Source: Paenibacillus sp. FSL H7-0326 (GTDB taxonomy: Bacteria; Bacillota; Bacilli; Paenibacillales; Paenibacillaceae). From it: 64,000 nucleotides of DNA. The notes beneath the pieces were generated by a model. The model saw nothing but the letters and a program-made list of their open reading frames with translations. It had not been told where the DNA came from and made no database searches. Made by a program: the position numbers and the translations under genes. Location: contig NZ_MPVN01000001.1 in the NCBI RefSeq assembly GCF_001955535.1, positions 2,108,001 to 2,172,000 of the forward strand. Reading direction: 5' to 3'. Below are positions 9,137 to 18,076 of the stretch, in pieces. The number at the start of each line of letters is the position of its first letter. Position 1 is the first letter of the stretch.

Positions 9137-9418
9137 TTGGAATCTGCAAAGTTTAAAACATTCTATAATCTCTCTATAATTTTAGGAGTTATATTAATTG
9201 CTAGTGGTCTCATTCTTTTTATACCTAGAAGTGTTAGATCCGATACTCCCGATATTTATTTTTATAATATATATATTTTACGCTATGTACTACCAATTTC
9301 GGGAATTCTTCTTATCATCATCGGGTCATCTATGTATTCCATATATCGAACGCTAAAAGAAGAAATAAATGCACTCACAGAGAAACAGAACAGGTTAGAA
9401 AAAGAATTAAGGAAATAG
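9137..9418 (+). CDS. Small two-helix membrane protein
   Basis: A TTG at 9137 sits eight bases after GAGGAG and is a better start than the GTG overlapping that site. The product (93 aa) has two transmembrane helices (about residues 10-28 and 46-65) separated by a short polar loop, and a C-terminal charged coiled-coil-like tail (KEEINALTEKQNRLEKELRK). No family is recognised. The coding stretch is more AT-rich than its neighbours. It ends before a large bidirectional hairpin. Confidence 0.65.
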   Translation: MESAKFKTFYNLSIILGVILIASGLILFIPRSVRSDTPDIYFYNIYILRYVLPISGILLIIIGSSMYSIYRTLKEEINALTEKQNRLEKELRK

Positions 9419-9453
9419 AAAGTTAAGCGTACAAGCCAATTCATTAAGTATTA

Positions 9454-9530
9454 AAAAGAGGGGGTACCCTGCCTCAATATCATTAAGTTCAGACTTCACT
9501 CGATGATATTGGGCATCTGCCCCCTCTTTT
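9454..9530. terminator. Large bidirectional terminator
   Basis: AAAAGAGGGGG pairs with CCCCCTCTTTT, and a second inner stem (GCCTCAATATCAT with ATGATATTGGGC) extends it. A-run and T-run at the two edges serve the small membrane gene from the left and the GH2 gene from the right. Confidence 0.85.
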
Positions 9531-9563
9531 CTGCATTCAATTTATAATTTTCTTCGAATAAAC

Positions 9564-12500
9564 TTACTTCTCAAACTTAAACCAGCCAAAGTCAAAGTTA
9601 CTGCCCGGCAGGAAGATGAATGTCACCTTCTGCTTACCTGTTACTGTCTCCAGCTCAAATACCTGTTCTTCGTATCCATTGGACTGCACAAACTCCACAA
9701 GCTGATTGCTCTCGCCATCAGGACCCGCAAACCGGATATGAATCGTATTCTTGTCAATAGGTGAGCTGCCGTAGAATACAATTCTTGAAGTACCTTCCAC
9801 TGTAAAGTCCATATCACTAAATTCCAGTGATACGTTATTACCGATACCCTCTACTTGATCTCCCGAGACTGTGAAGGTGTCACCATAGATGTGATCGCAC
9901 TGTGCAGCTGCATTCTGCTCGAAGGCTCTATTCTTCTTCTCGAACGTAAAGCCCTTGACGTGAATCTTCTGATTCAGCACGAAATAGATGGACGTGATCC
10001 CATTCAAGCGTTTCGACAGGCGGTACGTCTCCTCTTGATACACATTCCATTTGGATTCCTTCTGGTACACTACATCCGCTAGCAGGGTACTGCCTTCTTC
10101 CTCCGGCAGGCCCTCCCAGATCTGAATGAAGTATTCCTCATTCGAGAGTGCAAAGATCGGAATCGTCATCGTGTCCGAACCGTAAGCACCAAAGTCGATG
10201 TTCTGGAAGCCAACAACGGTCTTCCCGTCGCGGCTCGTAGCGAACCCTTTCTCATTCCCGTTGCTGACATCACCTATCGCATCATCGTACAGACCTCCGG
10301 TAATAAAGCCATACGGATCTTTGAAGGCGGTGCCAAGCCCTTCGGCTCTGAATTCCAAGTGGGAGATCAGCTTGGTCTTGTCGGTTCCGTTCTTGCTTGT
10401 GGCGCGTACCAGGAATTCACCATCACCAAGTGCGCTGATCGTAGCGGTATGCCCGTCCGCCTCAATCTTCGCGATGTTGGACTCAATACCGGCATCGTTA
10501 ACGACAGACCACTCAAGATCCGTGTAAGACGTATTCGCCGGATACAGATTCGCTGTCACCGTTAACATGGTATTGGACGGATTCAGCACCTGACCTTTAC
10601 TACTAATGAGCTCGATTTTGCGCAGCGGAACCTCAGCCGCGCTTCCCATCACAATCGCCATTGCCTCGTTCTTCGTGTTTGCATCGATGCTGCCCAGCTG
10701 TGCTTCATCCGCTGCAGGAACAGACTGGAATTCAGCGGATTGTCCTATAAGACCCTCAGAGGTCACCTCAATCTTGATCGCTCCCGGCTCCTTCGTCGCA
10801 CCAATAATCGCCATCAGCTTGCCGCTGAACAGTCGTTTGCTCTGTCCTTTGTATTGATCATAATCTGTGCTGTCCCCGCTATCCAGACCAATCAGTCGTC
10901 CCGCTCCGCTTACGCTGACATTCGCACGATTATTTGCATTCTGTACCACGTTCCCTGCTTCGTCTTCCACATTAATCTCTACGAAAATAAGGTCTGTGCC
11001 GTCGGCAATAAGCACGCGCTTATCCGGCAGCAGGCGAATCTTCGCTGCATCCGCATAGGATTTTTGCACATCTGTCGCAATCACATGGCCATTCTCGTCA
11101 TACGCGATCGCCTTAAGCTCACCTGGCTCGTAAGGCACCTTCCACCAGCCGACCAGCTGCTTACCGTTCTCATGATCAATGTCATATGTTCCGATAGTGC
11201 TTCCGTTCAGCTGCAGCTCAATCTTCGGAGCATTGGAGCACACGCGTACATCAATCATTTGACCAGGGCTGAAATCCCAATAAGGGAAAATGTGAACCAT
11301 TGGTGCTTTCTTGTAATCCGTCCACGCGGATTGATAGATGTAATAGGAATCTTTCTTGAATGTGGCTGTATCCAGCTGTCCAAAATAAGAGTTCTTCGTA
11401 TGATACGGCGTCGGCTCACCAATATAATCGAAGCCGGTCCACAAGTATTGTCCAAGGGAGTACGGCGTGTCTCTTTCAGCCAAAATACATGCCTCTGCCG
11501 ACTTCGCTCCCCAGCTGGTCGTACTGTTGCCAAGCGCAGAGCACTGCTCGTCATCGTCGGCCAGGATCGCTTTTTCAAACGGGAAATGATAGATTCCCCG
11601 GCTCTGTACGACCGAAGCCGTTTCGCTTCCGTAGATGATCCAGTCCGGATGCTCTGCATGATGCTTGTCATAATACTTCTCCGCATAGTTGTAGCCCGCC
11701 ACTTTCACGATGTCGGCACATTTCTGCGCATTCTCCCATGGCATGTAGTTAGAGCCGATCGTAACGCGTCCATTCTGCTTCGGATCAAATTCCAGCACAT
11801 AGTCCATCAGCATTTGAGTCACTTCTTGCCCGCGCTCATCTGCATGTGTATCATAAATCTCGTTCCCGATACTCCACATAATAAGGCTTGGATGATTGCG
11901 GTCCCGCATCACCCAGCTCTTCACGTCCGTATGCGCCCATTCCGGGAAGAACCTCGCATAGTCATAAGGCGTCTTGGATCTCTCCCACATATCAAACGCT
12001 TCGGAGACAATCAGCATTCCCATCTCATCCGCCAGCTCCATGAACGCCTTCGCCGGCATGTTGTGAGCTGTACGAATCGAGTTCACGCCCATCTCCTTCA
12101 GCAGCTCGAATCTTCTGCGCAGGGCAGTCACATTAAATGCAGCTCCGAGAGCTCCCAAGTCATGATGCTCGCACACGCCGTTCAGCTTCATCTTCACACC
12201 GTTCAAGCGGAAGCCGTCGTTCGGGTCCATACTGACCGTGCGGAAGCCTATACTCTGAGTCACCTTCTCAACCGTTTCCCCAGCCATCTTCAGTTCAGTG
12301 ACCAGCTGGTACAGATGCGGCTCATCGGTACTCCACAGTAGAGGATTCTCGGCCGTTATCTGCTGACGGCTTGTCACTGTGGATTCCGTCCCTGCCGTAA
12401 GCCGATCTGAGGAAGCAGCGATAACCTTCCCCTGATCCATGATGGTGTGAACAAGCTCACCGTCCTGCTGGATATGTGCATCTGTCTCCACTTCAACCAG

Positions 12501-13025
12501 CCAGTCCTGTCCCTGCGGAGTCGTAGATACATAGATCCCGTTCGTCACGATATGATCGTTCGCTCTTGTCTTAAGCCATACGTCCCGGTAAATTCCGGCT
12601 CCAGAATACCATCTGCTGTTCGGGCTTTGGTGTACGACCTTGACGATAATTTCGTTCTCACCGGGTACCAGTGCCTGCGTGATCTCATGCTCAAAGGCAG
12701 AATATCCATACTTCCATTCGCCCACGAGCTGTCCATTTACATAGACAGAGGAATCCATATAAACACCGTCAAAAGCGAGGAGAACCTGCTTCTCACCCTC
12801 GTTGTATGTAAATTTCTTGCGGTACCAGCCAATGCTGTTCTCATACAAGTCCAGCGAGTTATAGATTAACCAGTCATGCGGAAGATCCACCGGCTCATAA
12901 GAAAGCCCAGCCGCTGCCGCTGTATTCAGTTCACTCGGATCTTGTCCTGCTGCCCCGGCATCCTTTGCTTCAAGGTGCATCTTCGCAAATTCCCAGCCGT
13001 CATTAAACAATATTTGTTGATTCAT
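9564..13025 (-). CDS. Glycoside hydrolase family 2 (beta-galactosidase-like), cytoplasmic
   Basis: The 1153-residue protein has the GH2 layout: sugar-binding jelly roll (about 1-155), Ig-like domain (about 160-265), TIM barrel (about 268-570), a DUF4982-like beta domain, a bacterial Ig-like domain, and a C-terminal CBM6-like region of about 250 residues. The acid/base is E389 in WSIGNE and the nucleophile E468 in YGSETAS. No signal peptide is present, so it should cleave sugars taken up into the cell; beta-galactosidase is most likely but beta-glucuronidase or another exo-beta-glycosidase is not excluded. It is monocistronic, with two candidate cre sites in its 190-base upstream region that predict catabolite repression. 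Confidence 0.92.
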   Translation of the reverse strand: MNQQILFNDGWEFAKMHLEAKDAGAAGQDPSELNTAAAAGLSYEPVDLPHDWLIYNSLDLYENSIGWYRKKFTYNEGEKQVLLAFDGVYMDSSVYVNGQLVGEWKYGYSAFEHEITQALVPGENEIIVKVVHQSPNSRWYSGAGIYRDVWLKTRANDHIVTNGIYVSTTPQGQDWLVEVETDAHIQQDGELVHTIMDQGKVIAASSDRLTAGTESTVTSRQQITAENPLLWSTDEPHLYQLVTELKMAGETVEKVTQSIGFRTVSMDPNDGFRLNGVKMKLNGVCEHHDLGALGAAFNVTALRRRFELLKEMGVNSIRTAHNMPAKAFMELADEMGMLIVSEAFDMWERSKTPYDYARFFPEWAHTDVKSWVMRDRNHPSLIMWSIGNEIYDTHADERGQEVTQMLMDYVLEFDPKQNGRVTIGSNYMPWENAQKCADIVKVAGYNYAEKYYDKHHAEHPDWIIYGSETASVVQSRGIYHFPFEKAILADDDEQCSALGNSTTSWGAKSAEACILAERDTPYSLGQYLWTGFDYIGEPTPYHTKNSYFGQLDTATFKKDSYYIYQSAWTDYKKAPMVHIFPYWDFSPGQMIDVRVCSNAPKIELQLNGSTIGTYDIDHENGKQLVGWWKVPYEPGELKAIAYDENGHVIATDVQKSYADAAKIRLLPDKRVLIADGTDLIFVEINVEDEAGNVVQNANNRANVSVSGAGRLIGLDSGDSTDYDQYKGQSKRLFSGKLMAIIGATKEPGAIKIEVTSEGLIGQSAEFQSVPAADEAQLGSIDANTKNEAMAIVMGSAAEVPLRKIELISSKGQVLNPSNTMLTVTANLYPANTSYTDLEWSVVNDAGIESNIAKIEADGHTATISALGDGEFLVRATSKNGTDKTKLISHLEFRAEGLGTAFKDPYGFITGGLYDDAIGDVSNGNEKGFATSRDGKTVVGFQNIDFGAYGSDTMTIPIFALSNEEYFIQIWEGLPEEEGSTLLADVVYQKESKWNVYQEETYRLSKRLNGITSIYFVLNQKIHVKGFTFEKKNRAFEQNAAAQCDHIYGDTFTVSGDQVEGIGNNVSLEFSDMDFTVEGTSRIVFYGSSPIDKNTIHIRFAGPDGESNQLVEFVQSNGYEEQVFELETVTGKQKVTFIFLPGSNFDFGWFKFEK

Positions 13026-13058
13026 GGGTCACCTCTCACATTTACATATTTGATCATT

Positions 13059-13074
13059 ATGATTGCGTTTACAT
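13059..13074 (-). promoter_or_regulatory. Candidate CcpA cre site upstream of GH2
   Basis: On the minus strand ATGTAAACGCAATCAT matches every fixed position of the Bacillus cre consensus WTGNAANCGNWNNCWW. It lies 34-49 bases upstream of the GH2 start codon, downstream of the candidate promoter at 13146, so bound CcpA would act as a roadblock. Confidence 0.65.
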
Positions 13075-13145
13075 ATATAGGTACTGGCAGGCAAAAAAAA
13101 GAAGAAGCAAAAAAGGTTCCGCCTCCGTACCTCATTCACTTCCCC

Positions 13146-13168
13146 ATTGTATCATGAAAACGTTTGAT
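13146..13168 (-). promoter_or_regulatory. Candidate -10 box with overlapping cre-like site
   Basis: On the minus strand a TACAAT -10 box (13146-13151) follows ATCAAACGTTTTCATGA. Read on the plus strand the neighbouring ATGAAAACGTTTGATT (13153-13168) has the cre core TGAAAACGTTT with one mismatch to the full consensus. The -35 is poor. The arrangement, together with the better cre at 13059, suggests two-site CcpA control of the GH2 gene. Confidence 0.45.
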
Positions 13169-13214
13169 TTCTTACCCGATTTCTTCGCAACAAAAAACCG
13201 CAATAATTCGACAT

Positions 13215-14354
13215 TTACTCTATTTCACGAAGCAAATCCCGTGTATCTTCTCCCAGTTCACCAAGCCGCCATATAGCATATTTATGAATCCCCTCACGGC
13301 CTGCTTCCTCCATCCAGCCTTGAAGTGTCTCGTGATTGGCGTACCACACCGTATGGGGTGCTCCATCCTCATCCGTGTAATTAAAATACAAGCTGCCGCT
13401 CTTCGTATCTCGTTCAGGAGTGATCTCATATCTATCCAGCAAATCAGCAGCTGCCTTCTCCGTAAGAGAGACCGTGCTGCTGCCTTCGGACCAATCAAAT
13501 CCACCCGCCGAGAAAGCCATGATGGGATCACCTGGTAGATGACTCATCCTCGCAGCAAGCTCCTTAATAAATACCATATCTGCTTTGGGACCTGGACCGC
13601 TGTGCCCCCCGTACAAATTGTAGGCCATCATAACATACTCCGGTCCCTCAGGCAGCTTCAGCTCCTCAATAGGTGCCTTGGGTTCAAGTACAATACGCAG
13701 AGACACATTCATCTCGTCAAGCTCAAGAGCCAGCTCCTCATAAAACCGGATCATATTCGGCCAATCCTGATCTTTTATCTGCTCGTAATCAATCTCGATT
13801 TGATCCAGGCCGTATCGCTCTACGATCTTCGTAATGCTCTCCATATGCCGTGCTCGCGATTCGTTCGTTGAGGTAAGTCGTGTCAGCAGCTCAGGGTCCT
13901 TCTGGACCGTACTTCCATCGTCATGAATGATATCATTGACCAGCGTGAGTCCAATCCGTGCATCAGAATCTGCTTCAACACCCGTCAGCTCATGCAGCCG
14001 GGGAAGAGCATTCGACATCGTCTCTGTAAAATACAGCTCATCCCGCTCATCAAAATAAGCTGCAAACAGCTGTAAATCAACGGTCCCCTTGTGCAGGGCA
14101 GACCAATCCTCAATGCCCGCTTCCCACTGCCAGTCGGTAATCCAGACAGACAGCTCCTGAGCGGGCAGCTCTGAGGCCTGCCCTGGAGCTTTAACTGGAG
14201 CCTGAGCATTCTTGTTCTGCAGCAGGAAGAACAGCAGGGCAGCGAGTAATCCGATCACCAGGAGGACAACAAATACAAATGCCGGCTTCCCATACCGTCC
14301 ACGTCGCCCACGATTTCCAGATTTCCCGCGCTTTCCATAGCTTGTCCTAACCAC
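13215..14354 (-). CDS. Membrane-anchored GH18-like glycosidase of the polysaccharide operon
   Basis: A very basic N-terminus (about 1-23) is followed by one transmembrane helix (about 25-45) and an extracytoplasmic TIM-barrel-like domain. The GH18 active-site strand is recognisable as DQIEIDYE (184-191), where the last Glu would be the acid, and YVMMAYNLYGG (240-250) resembles the GH18 substrate-positioning strand. YAIWRLGEL near the C-terminus matches the last barrel strand. The strand-4 motif differs from canonical DGxDxDxE, so activity on GlcNAc linkages is likely but not certain. It is the last gene of the operon, 44 bases after the NodB-like gene. A polymer-trimming or length-control hydrolase is the simplest reading. 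Confidence 0.75.
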   Translation of the reverse strand: MVRTSYGKRGKSGNRGRRGRYGKPAFVFVVLLVIGLLAALLFFLLQNKNAQAPVKAPGQASELPAQELSVWITDWQWEAGIEDWSALHKGTVDLQLFAAYFDERDELYFTETMSNALPRLHELTGVEADSDARIGLTLVNDIIHDDGSTVQKDPELLTRLTSTNESRARHMESITKIVERYGLDQIEIDYEQIKDQDWPNMIRFYEELALELDEMNVSLRIVLEPKAPIEELKLPEGPEYVMMAYNLYGGHSGPGPKADMVFIKELAARMSHLPGDPIMAFSAGGFDWSEGSSTVSLTEKAAADLLDRYEITPERDTKSGSLYFNYTDEDGAPHTVWYANHETLQGWMEEAGREGIHKYAIWRLGELGEDTRDLLREIE

Positions 14355-14398
14355 ATCGTATCTCCATTCTATAGCTCGTCATGATTGATCGCAGCTCA

Positions 14399-16165
14399 TC
14401 AAAATGTTTCGACAGCCCAATCAATGGCTGAATTGAAAGCATTTCTTACCGTGTAGGATACTCTCTCCCAGCCTGTTGGAATATTGCTGTACAGCTTGGA
14501 AGGCTCCTCAGCATCCGGTTCACTTACATATACTTCAATCTCTTTGAAGATCCCATCATAGATCGTGTCCTTCTTGTTCTGCTTGTGATAAGCAGCATAG
14601 AGCATGAGCTTACCTTCATCTATGGAAGGATCAACAGGCAGTTGCTTAATCCATTCTGCATCATCAACAGTGACACTAAGCTTGTCCTTCTTCAGCGATA
14701 TCTGAATTTGACGTTGATCCGCAATATTAATCGGATATTCCTCATCTCCATCCCGATCTCCCGCCGTTGTCTGCTCCTTGGTATACACAGAGGCCTTATC
14801 ATACGCCAGGTCTTCATGGGACCAGATCACCGGATCCAGCTTCTCTTCATAGATGGTTTCTTCCTCATGACCGGCTGTCTTCTGTACAACACGCAGACTG
14901 TTATTTACAAGATCGACCCGCAGGTAACTCCCCTTCTCTTCATCGCTGCGTACATACACTCCCTGACGACCCACTACATTGCCTGCAGCCTGGAAACGAA
15001 TCGAAACGTCGTTAGAGCCAATCGAATCAAGCAGCGCAAGTCTGCCCATCCCCCCGGCGGGCGAAGTGAGAATGATCTCGCCTTCTTTAAATTCAGCGGC
15101 CCCTGTTATTAGACGCCAGTTCTCTGCTTCGCGCTCATCTCCTTGGACGAACTCCAGAGACTGAACCGAATCCTGCACGATCTTCATCAGCAGATGATTG
15201 GTCGACCAATAGGGTGCGGGCTGAACCCGGCTTAGATTATACACCTGATCTGCCTGAGTATTCAGCGCATTGCCCTCCCGGTTAAAGTGAAGGTCATACA
15301 GCGCTCTGATCTGCTGCTCATTGGCATTCGTCACCAGCCTGTTCATCCCGTTTCCCAGTGCATTGGCGTGCATAATCATATATACGCCGGGAACATAACC
15401 AAGCGAATCCGTATATATATTTTTCATCAGATCATAATCGGCCTTAATTCTGGCTTCCATCTGCGTTCGGTCTTCAACAGGGATCATATTCTTGTCCCTT
15501 ATAAAATCCATCAAGTAATGATTGTAGTATTCGATATCTGATTTATCAGACAGCTCGCTCTCATCCTTCTCTCCGATGAACCGGCCTTCCTCATCAAATA
15601 CGTTAATATAACTCAGCCGGTAGCCGTTTGACCCCAGTTCCCAATATCCCGTCTCCGTCATCTTCAGCATTTCCTTCGGTTGAACAAATTTCCGTTCGCT
15701 GTTGCCGACCTTGTTGGCATAGGAGAGAAACGTTGCCTTGTAATTAAACCTCTCTAGCAGAGGCTGAGCGAATAAGCTGGAATCGTTCCGACCATCTTCG
15801 AAGGACAGAAACAGCGCCTTCTCCGGCAGAGACTTCCCTTCATGGTAATAATCAAGGATGTCCTGCTGCGATATCGTTACATACCCCTGATGATACAGTG
15901 CCTCCAGCTGATCCTTCAGCTGATCCTTATCCACAAGCTTGGATGTACCTGATCGTCCGACTCCAAAATAGGATATCGCTATAAAACCGTCAGTCCCCGT
16001 CCAAGCAGCCCGGTCAGGCTCCTCGTACTTATCCATATTAAACAACGTTTTTATGAGCAGCAGGGCCAATAGAATTAGAACAATGAACTGGATAATCGAC
16101 TTGCGCAGCTTCCGTGCATTCTTCCGGTGAACATCCATAGCGGCAGTCTTATGCTTATTGATCAT
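14399..16165 (-). CDS. NodB-like protein with lost metal ligands plus C-terminal beta domain
   Basis: The start ATG immediately follows the stop codon of the glycosyltransferase gene. After a basic N-terminus there is one transmembrane helix (about 24-43). Residues about 60-330 are related to polysaccharide deacetylases: LFLSFEDGRND (118-128) stands where TFDDG is expected, with the first Asp replaced by Glu. The usual His-Ser/Thr-x-x-x-His metal motif is not visible; the corresponding stretch reads ELGSNGYRLS. Deacetylase activity is therefore doubtful, and it may bind or guide polymer, or act like the glycosidase half of PgaB-type proteins. The C-terminal part (about 355-560) looks like a concanavalin-type beta sandwich. 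Confidence 0.72.
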   Translation of the reverse strand: MINKHKTAAMDVHRKNARKLRKSIIQFIVLILLALLLIKTLFNMDKYEEPDRAAWTGTDGFIAISYFGVGRSGTSKLVDKDQLKDQLEALYHQGYVTISQQDILDYYHEGKSLPEKALFLSFEDGRNDSSLFAQPLLERFNYKATFLSYANKVGNSERKFVQPKEMLKMTETGYWELGSNGYRLSYINVFDEEGRFIGEKDESELSDKSDIEYYNHYLMDFIRDKNMIPVEDRTQMEARIKADYDLMKNIYTDSLGYVPGVYMIMHANALGNGMNRLVTNANEQQIRALYDLHFNREGNALNTQADQVYNLSRVQPAPYWSTNHLLMKIVQDSVQSLEFVQGDEREAENWRLITGAAEFKEGEIILTSPAGGMGRLALLDSIGSNDVSIRFQAAGNVVGRQGVYVRSDEEKGSYLRVDLVNNSLRVVQKTAGHEEETIYEEKLDPVIWSHEDLAYDKASVYTKEQTTAGDRDGDEEYPINIADQRQIQISLKKDKLSVTVDDAEWIKQLPVDPSIDEGKLMLYAAYHKQNKKDTIYDGIFKEIEVYVSEPDAEEPSKLYSNIPTGWERVSYTVRNAFNSAIDWAVETF

Positions 16166-18055
16166 CTAGGCCTGCCATCCTTTTTTCATTTTTCGTTTGT
16201 TCTTGCGCTCTTCCTTCTTCTTCCTTGCCTCAATGTCCTGTGGTGTCTCCCGCGTACCCCAAGTGGACTTCCAGAAGGTGAACCAGGCCACAGGCATCTG
16301 CCACAAGAGAATGAACTCATAGAATACGCAGAACACAAATCCGAACACCCACAGCTTGCTCTTCCTGAACAAGAGGTGTGCAAGACTCATCAGCAGTGCC
16401 ATCATGAACAGTCCCATCAGGAAGGTAAAAGGAAAGACATGATGAACAACCGGTACATAGACGAGGTTATAGAGAACGATAACAGGCGCCGCAATCGGAA
16501 CAATGACTCCAATATAAAAGAATAATGCCATGAACGGTTCCTTGCGCCATATAAAGGTTCCTGCACGCAAGGACTCACGCAGCCACGAGCGCTTCCATCG
16601 CATCTGCTGCTTCAGGAAGACATCCATTTTAGACGGAACGATCGTCGAGCATATGGCCGTATCCTGATAACCTGTTCGATGGGTTTTTAGAATATAGTTC
16701 GTCATGCTTCGATCATCGCCAAAGGTCGCAGGCTGCCCCAGGAACTTCTGTGTCAGCCAAGCATCCGCGTGCTGTAGCACCAATTCCTTGCGATAGCAGG
16801 ACAACGGACCGGACAAGCAGGTTACACTATCGAACCAGGATTCCGCTGCCTTCATAATACGAAAAGCGATAAAATAGCGAACGGTCTGCAGCTTGGTGAT
16901 CGTGTTCGTATACGTATTCTCCACATCCGTTCGACCAGCAACGCCGCCCATCTTCGGATCCTGGAAAGGCTGCACCAGATGGCGAATAGCCGTTGGCTCA
17001 AGAAAGCTGTCCGAGTCAACAAAGACGACAAGGTTATGCTTCGCCATCTTTACTCCTCTGACCAGAGCTTCCCGCTTGCCCCCATTCTCTTCAAGCACGA
17101 CATAAGAGAGTCTCTCTGCGGTCCCATACCGTTCCGCCTCTTGATGGATCATCTCAATGGTCTCCTGGATGCGTTCTACCGACCGATCGGTAGAGCGGTC
17201 ATCTACCACAATGACCTCCAGCTTGTTCACCGGGTAATCCTGATTGATACAGCTAAGGATCGTTCGATGAATCCATTCCTCTTCATTGAAGCATGGGATA
17301 ATAATAGACACACCCGGCGTATACAGCGGGTCCACCTTGACATCCCTGTACATCGCGCCGAACAAGTACCGGGTCAGCAAGAAGGCTGCCGCAATCAGAC
17401 TATATAAATAAAGAACTATATTATATTTGAAATAGATGATACTCTCTGCGCGCATCAGCATGATCAGCAGCACCGCGAATAGGAGGATGGCACTGGCTGA
17501 ATAGACAGAGTATCCCCAGCGCTTTTTCTGAAGATAAGAGGTCAGCGGCTTCTCAAAATCAAAGGCGATCTGCACACTGCCTTCTGAATCCTCGGTTTGC
17601 TCCTGTGTGACAATACGGACCACCTTGGCATCCATATTGACTGTCGATTCGAACCCCTCCGGCATAGCTCCCGGCGGGATCTTGAATCTGGCATTCACTC
17701 GGCTCCCCACCTGTAAATGATGCTTCGGATGGGACAGCTTCATTAACAGTCCGGTCGACGAAATATCGATTGACTTGCCTCTAACCGCATGCCTGCTCTT
17801 TCGGCCTTTTGGTGTGACGTTCACTTCAAATTCGGCCAAATAACGCAGGCTGAGCTTACGCAGCCGGTTAATGTAATCAACATCTATTCCTTCCGTTCCC
17901 TCAGCCGCCGCAATACCTCTCCGATCTGTTGAGCCCCGAACCTTCTCAGGATCCGGCACATAGGACAGCTTCCGCCTGTCTGGGCGGGTCTTGGTCAGCT
18001 TTTCTCTTGTCAGCTTTTCTTTTTCCTCTTTGATCCTGTCTTTTCTACTTATCAT
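16166..18055 (-). CDS. Processive family 2 glycosyltransferase with N-terminal PilZ domain
   Basis: The ATG lies eight bases after ATAGGAG. A charged N-terminus leads to a PilZ domain (about 62-175) with the DxSxxG motif intact as D97-ISST-G102; the arginine motif reads K67-LSL-R71, so the first Arg is Lys. Two TM helices (about 184-230) precede a GT2 domain with VDDRS (284-288), DSD (347-349), GDDR (446-449) and QQMRW (483-487), the Q-x-x-R-W signature of processive synthases such as cellulose, chitin, hyaluronan and poly-GlcNAc synthases. Several C-terminal TM helices would form the export channel. It is the synthase of the operon, probably gated by cyclic di-GMP. Confidence 0.9.
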   Translation of the reverse strand: MISRKDRIKEEKEKLTREKLTKTRPDRRKLSYVPDPEKVRGSTDRRGIAAAEGTEGIDVDYINRLRKLSLRYLAEFEVNVTPKGRKSRHAVRGKSIDISSTGLLMKLSHPKHHLQVGSRVNARFKIPPGAMPEGFESTVNMDAKVVRIVTQEQTEDSEGSVQIAFDFEKPLTSYLQKKRWGYSVYSASAILLFAVLLIMLMRAESIIYFKYNIVLYLYSLIAAAFLLTRYLFGAMYRDVKVDPLYTPGVSIIIPCFNEEEWIHRTILSCINQDYPVNKLEVIVVDDRSTDRSVERIQETIEMIHQEAERYGTAERLSYVVLEENGGKREALVRGVKMAKHNLVVFVDSDSFLEPTAIRHLVQPFQDPKMGGVAGRTDVENTYTNTITKLQTVRYFIAFRIMKAAESWFDSVTCLSGPLSCYRKELVLQHADAWLTQKFLGQPATFGDDRSMTNYILKTHRTGYQDTAICSTIVPSKMDVFLKQQMRWKRSWLRESLRAGTFIWRKEPFMALFFYIGVIVPIAAPVIVLYNLVYVPVVHHVFPFTFLMGLFMMALLMSLAHLLFRKSKLWVFGFVFCVFYEFILLWQMPVAWFTFWKSTWGTRETPQDIEARKKKEERKNKRKMKKGWQA

Positions 18056-18076
18056 AAAGAAGCTCCTATCTGTGGA

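Noticed and set aside
10740..12341. 533-codon open frame on the plus strand
   Set aside because: It lies wholly antisense to the well-supported GH2 gene, has no ribosome site, and the product is rich in Arg, Cys and Ile as expected for a shadow frame.
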